A stretch of DNA of 64,000 nt, from the NCBI RefSeq assembly GCF_001524445.2, contig NZ_CP013417.1, forward strand, positions 3,038,001 through 3,102,000, in the 5' to 3' direction. Of the stretch, positions 21,487-30,085 are shown piece by piece (the first letter of the stretch is position 1; every line of letters starts with the position of its first letter). This DNA is from Burkholderia savannae. GTDB taxonomy: Bacteria; Pseudomonadota; Gammaproteobacteria; Burkholderiales; Burkholderiaceae. Position numbers and translations under genes: made by a program. The notes under the pieces are model-generated. The model had not been told where the DNA came from and ran no database searches. It worked only from the letters and a program-made list of their open reading frames with translations.

Positions 21487-22332
21487 CTACAGCATTTCGA
21501 GCGGCCGCTTGCCGCGCGGCGGCTTGAAGTGCGCGTCGAGCCGCGCGAGCTCCTCTTCGTCGAGCGCGAGGTCGAGCGCCGCGCGATTGTCGCGCACATG
21601 CTCGACGCTGCCTGCCTTCGGAATCGCCAGAACGTTCGGTTGCCTAAGCACCCACGCGAGCGCGACGCGCATCGGCGATACGCCACGCCCGCGCGCGATG
21701 TCGTCGAGCGCGGTGCGCTTCGGAAGGCGCATGTGATCGATCGGGCTGTACGCCATCGCCGGCATCTCGCGGCGCGCGAGCCACGGCAGCAGATCGAACT
21801 CGGGGCCTCGGCGCGCGAGGTTGTAGAGGATCTGATTCGTCGCGCAGACGCCGCCGCCCGCCTCGGCGGCGAGCGCTTCCATGTCGTCGACGTCGAAATT
21901 GCTGACGCCCCAGTGGCGGATCTTGCCCGCGTCGCGCAACGCCTCGAAGCCCGCGATCGTCTCGGCGAGCGGAATCGCGCCGCGCCAGTGCAGCAGATAC
22001 AGATCGACGCGATCCGTGCGCAGGCGCTTCAGGCTCGCGTCGCACGCGGCGACAACGCCCGCGCGGCTCGCGTGATGCGGCAGGACCTTGCTCACGATGA
22101 ACAGCGCATCGCGCGCGCCGGCGAGTGCTTCGCCGACGAGCGTCTCGGTCGCGCCGTCGCCGTACATTTCCGCGGTGTCGATGAGCGTCATCCCGAGCTC
22201 GACGCCTTCGCGCAGCGCGGCGATTTCGGCCGCGCGCGTCGCGGGCCGCTCGCCCATTTCCCAGGTGCCCTGCCCGAGCTTCGGTATGCGTTCTCCTCCG
22301 GGCAACGCGACGGTGTCGAGCATGCTGGCCAT
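21487..22332 (-). CDS. Aldo/keto reductase
   Basis: This 281-residue cytosolic NADPH-dependent reductase has a TIM-barrel fold. The catalytic tetrad is present: aspartate and tyrosine in LIDTAEMYGDG, lysine in IVSKVLP, histidine in LYLLHWRG. The C-terminal cofactor motif AIPKAGSVEHVRDN is intact. It resembles the YeaE/DkgA-type bacterial branch; the substrate is not predictable. ATG 22332 is chosen because GAGGA lies just before it; a GTG fifteen bases further upstream is in frame but overlaps that site. A decayed homologue lies about 180 bases downstream. Confidence 0.93.
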   Translation of the reverse strand: MASMLDTVALPGGERIPKLGQGTWEMGERPATRAAEIAALREGVELGMTLIDTAEMYGDGATETLVGEALAGARDALFIVSKVLPHHASRAGVVAACDASLKRLRTDRVDLYLLHWRGAIPLAETIAGFEALRDAGKIRHWGVSNFDVDDMEALAAEAGGGVCATNQILYNLARRGPEFDLLPWLARREMPAMAYSPIDHMRLPKRTALDDIARGRGVSPMRVALAWVLRQPNVLAIPKAGSVEHVRDNRAALDLALDEEELARLDAHFKPPRGKRPLEML

Positions 22333-22499
22333 ATCGTTCCTCGTCACAGGTTCGGATGCGGTGCGCGTCGCGCGCGGCCCGCGAGTGATTCGTCAGTGTA
22401 GCGACTCGCGCGGCCTCGGACGGCGTTCGGCGCAAAAACCGGGTATAACCGCGGCACGCGATGTCTTAGAATGGCCGCACTGTTTTCTACGTCCACTCC

Positions 22500-23246
22500 A
22501 TGAAGCCATCGACGGAAGACCGCTGGTCCGACCTGCGCCCCGACCCCGACAACGACACGCCGCTCTACCTGCAACTCGCCCGCAAGCTGGGCGACGCGAT
22601 TCACGACAACCGCTGGGCCGCGGGCGAAGCGCTGCCGTCGGAGCGATTGCTCGCGGAGTCGCTCGGCGTGTCGCGGATCACCGCGCGCAAGGCGATCGCG
22701 CTCCTCGTCGAGCAAGGGCTGATCCGGCGCACGCAAGGCGCGGGCAACTTCATCCAGCCGCGCTACGAAGATCCGCTGTCGCGGCTGTCGAGCTTCAGCG
22801 AGATGCTCAAGCGCCGCGGCTTCACGCCGAGCTCGACGTGGCTTTCGCGCGAGATCCAGCCCGCGAACCGCGACGAGGTGATCCAGCTCGGGCTGTCGCC
22901 CGCCGCGTCGGTCACGCGCCTGAAGCGCCTGCGGCTCGCGGACGGCATCGTGATGGCGGTCGAGAACTCGACGTTTCCCGCAACGATCGTCCCCGACCCG
23001 CAGGCGATCGGCGATTCGCTGTACAGCTATCTCGAACAGCGCGGCACGCCGATCGTGCGCGCGCTGCAGCACTTTCGCGCGGTCAACGCGACCGACGAGA
23101 TCGCGCGGCAGATGGGCATCGCGCCGCACGACGCGCTCCTTCTCATCACGCGGATCGGCTTCACGCACGATCAGCGCGCAATCGAGCTCACCGACACTTA
23201 CTGTCGAAACGATTATTACGATTTCGTCGTCGAGCTGCGCAAGTAG
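22500..23246 (+). CDS. GntR-family (HutC/NagR subfamily) transcriptional regulator
   Basis: The 248-residue protein has an N-terminal winged helix-turn-helix (about residues 22-88, with PSERLLAESLGVS and ITARKAIALLVEQGLIRRTQ). A UTRA ligand-binding domain follows (about 105-240, ending LTDTYCRNDYYDFVVEL). The C-terminal part resembles NagR/DasR, which respond to amino-sugar phosphates. No nag or pts gene is near, so its regulon is elsewhere. It is divergent from the aldo/keto reductase. Confidence 0.9.
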   Translation: MKPSTEDRWSDLRPDPDNDTPLYLQLARKLGDAIHDNRWAAGEALPSERLLAESLGVSRITARKAIALLVEQGLIRRTQGAGNFIQPRYEDPLSRLSSFSEMLKRRGFTPSSTWLSREIQPANRDEVIQLGLSPAASVTRLKRLRLADGIVMAVENSTFPATIVPDPQAIGDSLYSYLEQRGTPIVRALQHFRAVNATDEIARQMGIAPHDALLLITRIGFTHDQRAIELTDTYCRNDYYDFVVELRK

Positions 23247-23267
23247 GCCGCGCGCCGCAAGCACGCG

Positions 23268-24665
23268 TCACGGCAGCCAGCGCGGCGCGTCGCTGCCGGG
23301 CGGCACGGGCCCGCGCGAAAAGCGCGGCGGCGTCGCCGACAGCGTCTCCGCGTGCCGCACCCCGCGCACCGCGCCGAACGGCGACGCGAGCGCGTCGTCG
23401 AGGCAGTCCTGAACGTCGTCGAGCGTCGTGTCGCGCATGCGCTCGCCGCCCTCGACGATGCCGAACGATTGCAGCCATCGCCCCGTCTGCGCGAGCGACA
23501 CGCGCACGTGCCAGCTGCCGCCCTCGCGCGCGCGACGCACGAGCGCCGTCATCGCGCCGAACGCGGCGAGATAGCCGGTCGCGTGATCGAGCGCCTGACA
23601 CGGCAATGGCCTCGGCACGCGCCCGCCCGCCGCTTGCCGCTCGACCCACGCGATGCCGCTCGCCGACTGCACGAGACTGTCGAAGCCGCGACGCGACGCC
23701 CACGGGCCGCCGTAGCCGTATGCGCACACCGATACGCAGACGATGCCCGGATGCCGCCTCGCGAGATCGCGCGCGCCGAAGCCGCGCGCATCGAGCGCGC
23801 CGGGCCGGTACGACTGCACGAACACGTCCGCTTGCGACGCGAGCGCATCGAGCGTCGCGCAGCCCGCCGCGTCGCGCAGATCCACGAACGCCGCGCGCTT
23901 GCCGCGACCGTTGTCGATCGCGAACGCGGGAATGTTCGGCAGATGCGGGCCGGTGACAACGAGCGCCTGCGCGCCGTGCGCGGCGAGCGTGCGCCCCGCG
24001 ACCGGCCCCGCGATGATTCGCGTCAGATCGAGCGCGCGCACGCCGGAAAGCGGCTGCCCGGCCGCGCCCGCGCCGATCGGCCGCGGCGGCGCGTCGCCCG
24101 TGCGTTCGATCTCGAAGAGCGGCTCACACGCGAGCGCCCGCGCCTGCTCGTGCGCGCGCCATTCTTCGGGAGACCGTATCAGCGCCGCGCACCACCCTGC
24201 GTCGGCGAGCGCGGCATCGAGCGCGTCGCCGTCCCAACCGCGAATCGCGGCCGCGACCTGCGCGCGTTCGCCGCCGCAGCCGAGCACGTCGAGCACGCCT
24301 TGCAGGTGATGCGGGAAATTCGCGTGCAGTTGAATCCAGCGCGCGTCGCGCGTCTCGTAGAAACCGGTGACGGGATGCCTCGGCTCGGGCGGCGCGCGGC
24401 CGTCGACGCGCAGATACCGTTCGCTGCGAAACGCCGCGAGCGCATGCCGCACCGACACGCGAACCCGCTGTGCGCGCCCCGTTCGCAAGCGATCGCATTC
24501 GGCGGCGGCAAGCCCCGCCGCCGCGATCGACGCCGCCGCGAGCGCGCCGATTCGATGCGCCGACGGCAGGCACGGATCGTCGCCGTCGAGATCCACGCGT
24601 TCGAGCGCGGCCGGATCGCCGTCCGCGAGATGCCACAGATGCGTCAATGCGCGCCGGGGATTCAT
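23268..24665 (-). CDS. CaiB/BaiF family (class III) CoA-transferase
   Basis: The 465-residue protein belongs to the formyl-CoA-transferase type. The N-terminal half is divergent. The second half carries the family features: SGVRALDLTRIIAGPVAGRT, KRAAFVDLRDAAG, ADVFVQSYRPGALDARGFG, and the loop YGYGGPWASRRGFDSLVQ. The substrate is unknown. The start at 24665 was chosen over 24695 on the position of a GAGG. It faces a broken HTH-type citrate synthase gene. These two genes are commonly divergent neighbours in this genus, so the CoA-transferase has probably lost its partner. Confidence 0.88.
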   Translation of the reverse strand: MNPRRALTHLWHLADGDPAALERVDLDGDDPCLPSAHRIGALAAASIAAAGLAAAECDRLRTGRAQRVRVSVRHALAAFRSERYLRVDGRAPPEPRHPVTGFYETRDARWIQLHANFPHHLQGVLDVLGCGGERAQVAAAIRGWDGDALDAALADAGWCAALIRSPEEWRAHEQARALACEPLFEIERTGDAPPRPIGAGAAGQPLSGVRALDLTRIIAGPVAGRTLAAHGAQALVVTGPHLPNIPAFAIDNGRGKRAAFVDLRDAAGCATLDALASQADVFVQSYRPGALDARGFGARDLARRHPGIVCVSVCAYGYGGPWASRRGFDSLVQSASGIAWVERQAAGGRVPRPLPCQALDHATGYLAAFGAMTALVRRAREGGSWHVRVSLAQTGRWLQSFGIVEGGERMRDTTLDDVQDCLDDALASPFGAVRGVRHAETLSATPPRFSRGPVPPGSDAPRWLP

Positions 24666-24826
24666 CGCAGCGGCCTCGTCGTGGTGTGCATGCAAACGAG
24701 TCTAGAATTGCGTGCACGCGCATTCAATCCCGAATGCGCGCATCCATGCGCGGCGCGCGGCCGCCACGCGAGCGTCGGCGCGCACCGCGCCCGAACGTGC
24801 GCTCTTCGACACGAAGAACTGCCGAC

Positions 24827-25385
24827 ATGCCCCGCTTGAGCGCGATCGAAGCCGCGCGACTGCTCGGCGTCAGCGTGACGACCCTCTACGCATATATGTG
24901 AGCCGCGGCCTGCTGCGCTCGCGCGCCGACGGCGCGAGCAAGCGCCGCTATTACGGCGCGAACGAGGTTCGCCTGCTCGCGCGCCGCCGCGCGGACGCTA
25001 AGCGCGCGGGCAACGCCGCCGAGCGCACGCTCGACTGGGGCGTGCCCGTTCTCGAATCGCGGACCACGCAGATCGCGGACGTCGCGCTCAACTATCGCGG
25101 CCGCGATGCGATCGCGCTCGCGACGACGGCGACGCTCGAGGAGGCCGCCGCGCTGCTGTGGGACTGCCCGCTCGCGCGCGTGCAGGCGGCGCCCTTCGCC
25201 GCGCCGTCGTTCGACGCGGCGCGCTGGCACGGCGCGATCGATCCATGGCGCGATCGCCCGCCGCTCGAGCGCGCGCTCGCGCTGCTGCCCTTCGCCGCGC
25301 CCGCGGCCGTCTTCGTGCAAGGCCGCGGGCGCGGCGATCTCGCGCACCGCCCCCGTTACTGCACGCATCGCCGGCTTTCCCTACA
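24827..25385 (+). pseudogene. Truncated, frameshifted HTH-domain citrate synthase-like gene
   Basis: ATG 24827 opens with a MerR-like helix-turn-helix (MPRLSAIEAARLLGVSVTTL) and then meets a stop after YAYM. The sequence there is GCATATATGTGAGC; removing one AT gives YAYVSRGLLRS and restores the frame. The following segment (LDWGVPVLESRTTQIADVAL, then YRGRDAIALATTATLEEAAA) is the N-terminal domain of the citrate synthase family with fused HTH. A second frame change occurs near 25310, after which the whole catalytic domain is missing and the MFS gene begins. It is therefore a dead remnant. Confidence 0.85.
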
Positions 25386-25429
25386 ATGTCGGCTGCCCGC
25401 CCCGAACGCGCCCGCCGCGCCTCGCTTTC

Positions 25430-26869
25430 ATGTTCCAAGCCCCGCCCGCCGTCTCCCCGAGCGAAAAATCGCTGACCGTGATGCTGTGGCTCGTCGCCAC
25501 CGGCTTCTTCATGCAGACCCTCGACGCGACGATCGTCAACACCGCGCTGCCGTCGATGGCGGCGAGCCTCGGCGAATCGCCGCTGCGGATGCAGTCGGTC
25601 GTGATCGCGTACTCGCTGACGATGGCCGTGATGATCCCGGTATCCGGCTGGCTTGCCGATACGCTCGGCACGCGCCGCGTGTTCTTCAGCGCGATCCTGA
25701 TCTTCACGCTCGGCTCGCTCCTGTGCGCGAACGCGCGCACGCTGCCGCTCCTCGTCGCGTTCCGCGTGATCCAGGGCATCGGCGGCGCGATGCTGCTGCC
25801 CGTCGGACGGCTCGCCGTGCTGCGCACGTTTCCCGCCGAGCGCTATTTGCCCGCACTGTCGTTCGTCGCGATTCCGGGCCTGATCGGCCCGCTGATCGGG
25901 CCGACGCTCGGCGGCTGGCTCGTGAAGATCGCATCGTGGCACTGGATCTTCCTCATCAACGTGCCGGTCGGCATCGCGAGCTGCATCGCGACGTTCTACT
26001 CGATGCCCGACGCGCGCAATCCGGCCGCGGGCCGCTTCGACCTGAAAGGCTATCTGCTGCTGACGATCGGGATGATCGCGATCTCGATGTCGCTCGACGG
26101 CCTCGCCGACCTCGGCATGCAGCACGCGATGGTGCTCGTGCTGCTGATCCTGAGCCTCGCGTGCTTCGTCGCGTATGGCCTCTACGCGGTGCGCGCGCCG
26201 CAGCCGATCTTCTCGCTCGAGCTCTTCAAGATCCACACGTTCAGCGTCGGCCTGCTCGGCAACCTGTTCGCGCGCATCGGCAGCGGCGCGATGCCGTATC
26301 TGATTCCGCTGCTGCTGCAGGTGAGCCTCGGCTACGGCGCGTTCGAAGCGGGCCTGATGATGCTGCCCGTCGCGGCCGCGGGGATGTTCTCGAAGCGGAT
26401 CATCACGGTGCTCATCACGCGGCACGGCTATCGCAAAGTGCTGCTCGCGAACACGATCATGGTCGGGCTGATGATGGCGAGCTTCGCGCTGATGAGCGAC
26501 GCGATGCCGGCCTGGCTCAAGATCGCGCAGCTCGCCCTGTTCGGCGGCTTCAACTCGATGCAGTTCACCGCGATGAACACGCTCACGCTGAAGGATCTCG
26601 GCACGGGCGGCGCGAGCAGCGGCAACAGCCTGTTCTCGCTCGTGCAGATGCTGTCGATGAGTCTCGGCGTGACGGTCGCGGGCGCGCTCCTCGCGACATT
26701 CACCGGCATGATGCGAAGCGTCACGCCGACGCACTCGCTGCCCGCGTTTCACGCAACGTTCATCTGCGTCGGCATCATCACCGCCGCGTCCGCGTGGATC
26801 TTCGCGCAACTGTCCCCCGACGTGCGCGGCGCCGCTCGGCGCAAGACCGACCCGTCCGAGCGCGCGTGA
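25430..26869 (+). CDS. MFS drug/proton antiporter, DHA2 (14-helix) family
   Basis: The 479-residue inner-membrane exporter has about fourteen hydrophobic segments. Motifs of the DHA2 branch are present: FFMQTLDATIVNTALPSMA in helix 1, SGWLADTLGTRRVF (motif A), FRVIQGIGGAMLLPVGRLAV (motif B), and GPLIGPTLGGWLV (motif C of antiporters). It is closest in style to MdtD of E. coli. ATG 25430 lies directly after the citrate synthase remnant, with a weak ribosome binding site, so the deletion there may have changed its promoter. Substrate is unknown. Confidence 0.92.
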   Translation: MFQAPPAVSPSEKSLTVMLWLVATGFFMQTLDATIVNTALPSMAASLGESPLRMQSVVIAYSLTMAVMIPVSGWLADTLGTRRVFFSAILIFTLGSLLCANARTLPLLVAFRVIQGIGGAMLLPVGRLAVLRTFPAERYLPALSFVAIPGLIGPLIGPTLGGWLVKIASWHWIFLINVPVGIASCIATFYSMPDARNPAAGRFDLKGYLLLTIGMIAISMSLDGLADLGMQHAMVLVLLILSLACFVAYGLYAVRAPQPIFSLELFKIHTFSVGLLGNLFARIGSGAMPYLIPLLLQVSLGYGAFEAGLMMLPVAAAGMFSKRIITVLITRHGYRKVLLANTIMVGLMMASFALMSDAMPAWLKIAQLALFGGFNSMQFTAMNTLTLKDLGTGGASSGNSLFSLVQMLSMSLGVTVAGALLATFTGMMRSVTPTHSLPAFHATFICVGIITAASAWIFAQLSPDVRGAARRKTDPSERA

Positions 26870-27355
26870 CGCGAACGCGGCCGCCGCCGCGACCGACGAA
26901 CGTGCAACCGGCATGGCGGAGGCGGCGCACGGCGCACGAGCGGCGGGGAGCGCGGCGCGCGGGCGTTTGCGCGCGCGACGGTCGCGAAAGGTGCGCGGCC
27001 GCTTCGGTGCGCCGCTTCGCACGCCACGCATGCGCGCCGCGAACGCGTTCGCGTTCGCGTCCGAGCGTCCGAACCTCTGAGCGAACAAGCCGTTACGCAT
27101 CCGAGCGTCCGATTGTCGCAGCGCAACCCGCCGCGACGCGCGTCGCCGCCCGTCCACCGGCCCATCGCGACGCCGCCGCGAATCGCCCCAGGGGCCGCGC
27201 GCCCGGCTTTCGCGCCATCGCGAAGCGCCGCGCACCACACGGGTGCACGCCCCCCGCTCGGCGCGCGATGCTGCGGCACGCCGGAGCGCCTTTTTGCGCA
27301 CAGTTCTTGCTCGCCTATTCTGTAGGTAAACTGACGGTTCTCAAGCAGCCGAATC
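26870..27355. other. Intergenic stretch before the EAL gene
   Basis: No gene is visible. The phrase GCATCCGAGCGTCCGA and a close variant occur twice near 27050-27110. AT content rises just before the EAL gene (27300-27350), where a promoter is likely, but I cannot mark its boxes with confidence. Confidence 0.5.
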
Positions 27356-28630
27356 ATGAGCATGATCGACATCGATCCCCCCAGCTTCCAGTCGCCGCGC
27401 CCGATCGCGGGCGACGACGGCAACCGGCGCACCGTGCTGTACGGCGACTACACCGTATTCAGCGTGTTCCAGCCGGTGTTCTCGGTGTCGCATCGCCGCG
27501 CGATCGGCTACCACGCGTCGCTGCGCGCGCACGACGCGCACGGCAACCAGGTGCCGTCGCACGAGGTGTTCACGCAGGCCGCGCGCCGCGGCGATCTGCT
27601 CGAACTCGGCCGCCTCGCCGAATCGCTGCATCTCGGCAATTTCCACACGTTCGACAGCCACGACGAATGGCTCTTCCTGAGCCTGCATCCGGCCGCGCTG
27701 ATGGACACCGTCTACGGCGACGCGCTCCTCGCGAACCTGAAGGCGCTCGGCCTGCCTGCGCAGCGCGTCGTGCTCGAAGTGCCCGAGCAGGCGGGCGGCG
27801 AGACGCCGCGCTTCGCGGCGATCGTCGACGGGCTGCGCAAGGCGGGCTTTCTGATCGCGCTCGGCGGCTTCGGCGCGAAGCATTCGAACATCGACCGCGT
27901 CTGGCACCTGCATCCGGACATCGTCACGCTCGATCGCGGCATCCTCGCGCAGGCGAGCGAGCATTCGCACCTCGAGCGCGTGCTGCCCGGCCTCGTGTCG
28001 CTGCTGCACGAATCGGGGCAGCTCGTGCTGATGGGCGGGATCACGACCGAGCGCGAGGCGCTCATCGCGCTCGAATGCGACGTCGATTTCGTGCAAGGGC
28101 AGTACTTCGCCGGGCCGAGCGTCGAGCCGGTGCAGCCGCAGGTCGCGGCGTCGATCATGGATACGCTGTCGGCCGCGCTGCGGCTGCGCGTCGCCGAGCG
28201 TTCGCGCGCGCAGGACGCGCGCCTCGCGCCGTACGTCGCCGCGCTGCTGCAGGCGAGCGCGCTGTTGCGCGAAGGCCGCGACCTGACCGAAGCGTCGAAG
28301 GAACTGCTCGAACTGCCGGAGGCCGCGCGCTGCTTCCTGCTCGACGCGTCGGGCCGACAGATCGGCGACAACGTGCTGCCGCACGTGCATGCGTCGCAAC
28401 GCGCAAAGCGCTTCAGCCCGCTGCTGCATTCGGAAGGCGCGAGCTGGGAACGGCGGCCGTACTTCATCGAGGCGATGCGCGTGCCGGGGCGCGTGCACTT
28501 CACGCCGCCCTATCTGTCGATCAACGAAGCGCACCTGTGCGTGACGGCGTCGATCGCGACGCCCGCCGCGCAAGGCATGCAGGTGCTGTGCGTCGACGTC
28601 AACTGGGAAGCGGCCGCGCACCGCGACTAG
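27356..28630 (+). CDS. Degenerate EAL-domain protein, probably non-catalytic
   Basis: The 424-residue protein has the fold landmarks of a cyclic-di-GMP phosphodiesterase, but key residues are lost. The start VFQPVFSVSHRRAIGYHASL aligns with the signature FQPI...GFEAL, so EAL has become HAS. The DDFG loop reads ALGGFGAKHSNIDRV, the catalytic lysine is Thr in DIVTLDRG, and the EGVE loop reads LMGGITTERE. Only the LEVPEQ glutamate is kept. After about residue 250 there is a separate domain of about 170 residues that I do not recognise. It is likely a c-di-GMP sensor or scaffold. No GGDEF or flagellar gene is adjacent. Confidence 0.82.
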   Translation: MSMIDIDPPSFQSPRPIAGDDGNRRTVLYGDYTVFSVFQPVFSVSHRRAIGYHASLRAHDAHGNQVPSHEVFTQAARRGDLLELGRLAESLHLGNFHTFDSHDEWLFLSLHPAALMDTVYGDALLANLKALGLPAQRVVLEVPEQAGGETPRFAAIVDGLRKAGFLIALGGFGAKHSNIDRVWHLHPDIVTLDRGILAQASEHSHLERVLPGLVSLLHESGQLVLMGGITTEREALIALECDVDFVQGQYFAGPSVEPVQPQVAASIMDTLSAALRLRVAERSRAQDARLAPYVAALLQASALLREGRDLTEASKELLELPEAARCFLLDASGRQIGDNVLPHVHASQRAKRFSPLLHSEGASWERRPYFIEAMRVPGRVHFTPPYLSINEAHLCVTASIATPAAQGMQVLCVDVNWEAAAHRD

Positions 28631-28708
28631 ACCGGGACGGGCGCTCGCCCGCCGCCGCTTCGCTCCTGGCCGCGCGTCGCTGCGCCGTTCGCGCGCACGA
28701 CGCGACGT

Positions 28709-29314
28709 TCAGCCGGCCGCGCGAGCGCGCTTTCTGACGACGAGCCGGCGCACGCACTTGCCGGACGACTCGCTCACCTTTTCCTGTTCGAACAGCACGT
28801 CGCATGCGTCGCCGAGCGCCGCGTGCACGCGCGCGGGCTCGACGACCGCGTAGAGGCGACCGCGCCCGTCGCGCTGCGCGCCGTCCGACGCCACGCGCCA
28901 GCTCAGATACAGCGTGCCGCCCGGCGCGAGCAGCTCGACGAGCCGCGCGAGCGCGGCGTCGACGTCCTGGCTCGGCAGATGCATGATCACCGTCTCGCAT
29001 AGCACGTTGCGGAACGCGCCGGACGGCACGCCCGCGAGCGCGGGCAGCAGCGCCTGCTCGAAGCGCAGCGCCGGGTGGCCGCGCCGCGCTTCGGCGACGA
29101 GCGACGCGCTGCCGTCGTAGCCGCATGCATCGAAGCCGCGGCTCGCGAGCCACGCGACGTCGCGGCCCGCGCCGCAGCCGATGTCGACGGTCGACCCGGG
29201 TTCGAAGTAGCGCTCGAGGAGCGCGTACATGTCGTCGGGCGCGGGTTGTTCGGCCCATTCGCGTGCGTAGTCGGCCGCGTGGCGGTCGTACGCGTCGAGC
29301 GTCGTGCGGTCCAT
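28709..29314 (-). CDS. SAM-dependent class I methyltransferase
   Basis: The 201-residue protein has the Rossmann-type fold. Motif I is GSTVDIGCGAGRDVAWLA, followed by an acidic residue in CGYDGSASLV. Motif II is near CETVIMHLPSQ and motif III near LAPGGTLYLSW. The N-terminus TLDAYDRHAADYAREW resembles the UbiE/small-molecule branch. GAGGAG precedes ATG 29314 by six bases. The substrate is unknown and the neighbours do not help. Confidence 0.88.
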   Translation of the reverse strand: MDRTTLDAYDRHAADYAREWAEQPAPDDMYALLERYFEPGSTVDIGCGAGRDVAWLASRGFDACGYDGSASLVAEARRGHPALRFEQALLPALAGVPSGAFRNVLCETVIMHLPSQDVDAALARLVELLAPGGTLYLSWRVASDGAQRDGRGRLYAVVEPARVHAALGDACDVLFEQEKVSESSGKCVRRLVVRKRARAAG

Positions 29315-30085
29315 CGTCGTCTCCTCGGCGGGCGGCTGCGCATCGGCTCGCGGGGCGCGGGCGCGCGCTCGCGTCATGGTAATCGCCGCGGGCGCTTCGC
29401 GCATGCGGACGTCGCGCAGGCGAGAGGCGCGGCGACGATGGCGTCGATGCGGCGACTACGAGATTCGGCACGCGGGCGCGGCTCGCCGCGCGTTGCGGCG
29501 GTTGGTGTCGATTGCGTTGGTGCGGATGTGGACTTCGACTTCGAAAGTGGCGTTGGCGTTGATGTTGGTGGCGTCGGCCGCCCCGGCCGATGCACTCGGT
29601 CGCGTGCATGAACGGCAAGAGATCCGCCCGGGACGGCCGTGATGCGATAGCCGCCGACGAGCCAGAAGCCGTCGACCATTGAGCACCGGCTGTTGCCTCC
29701 ACTCTGTCGGCTGTCGCCTGTCGCCTGTCGCCTGTCGCCTGTCGCCTGTCGCCTGTCGCCTGTCGCCTGTCGCCTGTCGCCTGTCGCCTGTCGCCTGTCG
29801 CCTGTCGCCTGTCGCCTGTCGCCTGTCGCCTGTCGCCTGTCGCCTGTCGCCTGTCGCCTGTCGGCCAGCATGATAAATCGACTGCGCCGGCGATCAACAT
29901 CCGATCTTCGACGATGCCCTATCGGCCGTCGCCGAACCGGCGATCGAACGAATCACGGGCGGCCGGTCATCGCCGCATCGAACCGCGCGGCGCGACGCAA
30001 TCGAAGCGCCGCGTTCCGACAACCGCGCGGCACCACGCGCGAGCGTCCTCGCACCGCCCCGTCCTGCGCCGCAGCCGTAGCCGTG
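29315..30085. other. Intergenic region with a 7-bp VNTR
   Basis: No gene is supported in these 771 bases. The centre holds the TGTCGCC array (29705-29865), and the flanks contain only short shadow frames. The region separates the methyltransferase from the 3' end of panE; both are on the minus strand. Confidence 0.6.
29705..29865. repeat. 7-bp tandem array, TGTCGCC x 21 plus a variant unit at each end
   Basis: From 29712 to 29858 the unit repeats 21 times without a change. A single TGTCGGC variant bounds it on each side. Because 7 is not a multiple of 3, a change of one unit would shift any frame, but no gene crosses it. The perfection of the array points to active slippage. Confidence 0.97.

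Noticed and set aside
25088..27301. A 737-codon minus-strand frame
   Set aside because: It is the antisense shadow of the MFS transporter, with Arg/His/Asp/Glu-rich composition and no motif.
24712..28737. A 1341-codon open frame on the plus strand
   Set aside because: It runs antiparallel to codon logic through the MFS and EAL genes in another frame, is Arg/Ala-rich and has no domain. It is a GC-rich shadow; only a short piece of it is the real citrate-synthase remnant.
28804..29120. Small plus-strand genes inside the methyltransferase
   Set aside because: They lack ribosome sites and motifs and are complementary to a clear methyltransferase.
29705..29865. Possible CRISPR array
   Set aside because: The 7-bp units are directly adjacent with no spacers, and no cas gene is present in the window. 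The same applies to the 34141 and 58975 arrays.
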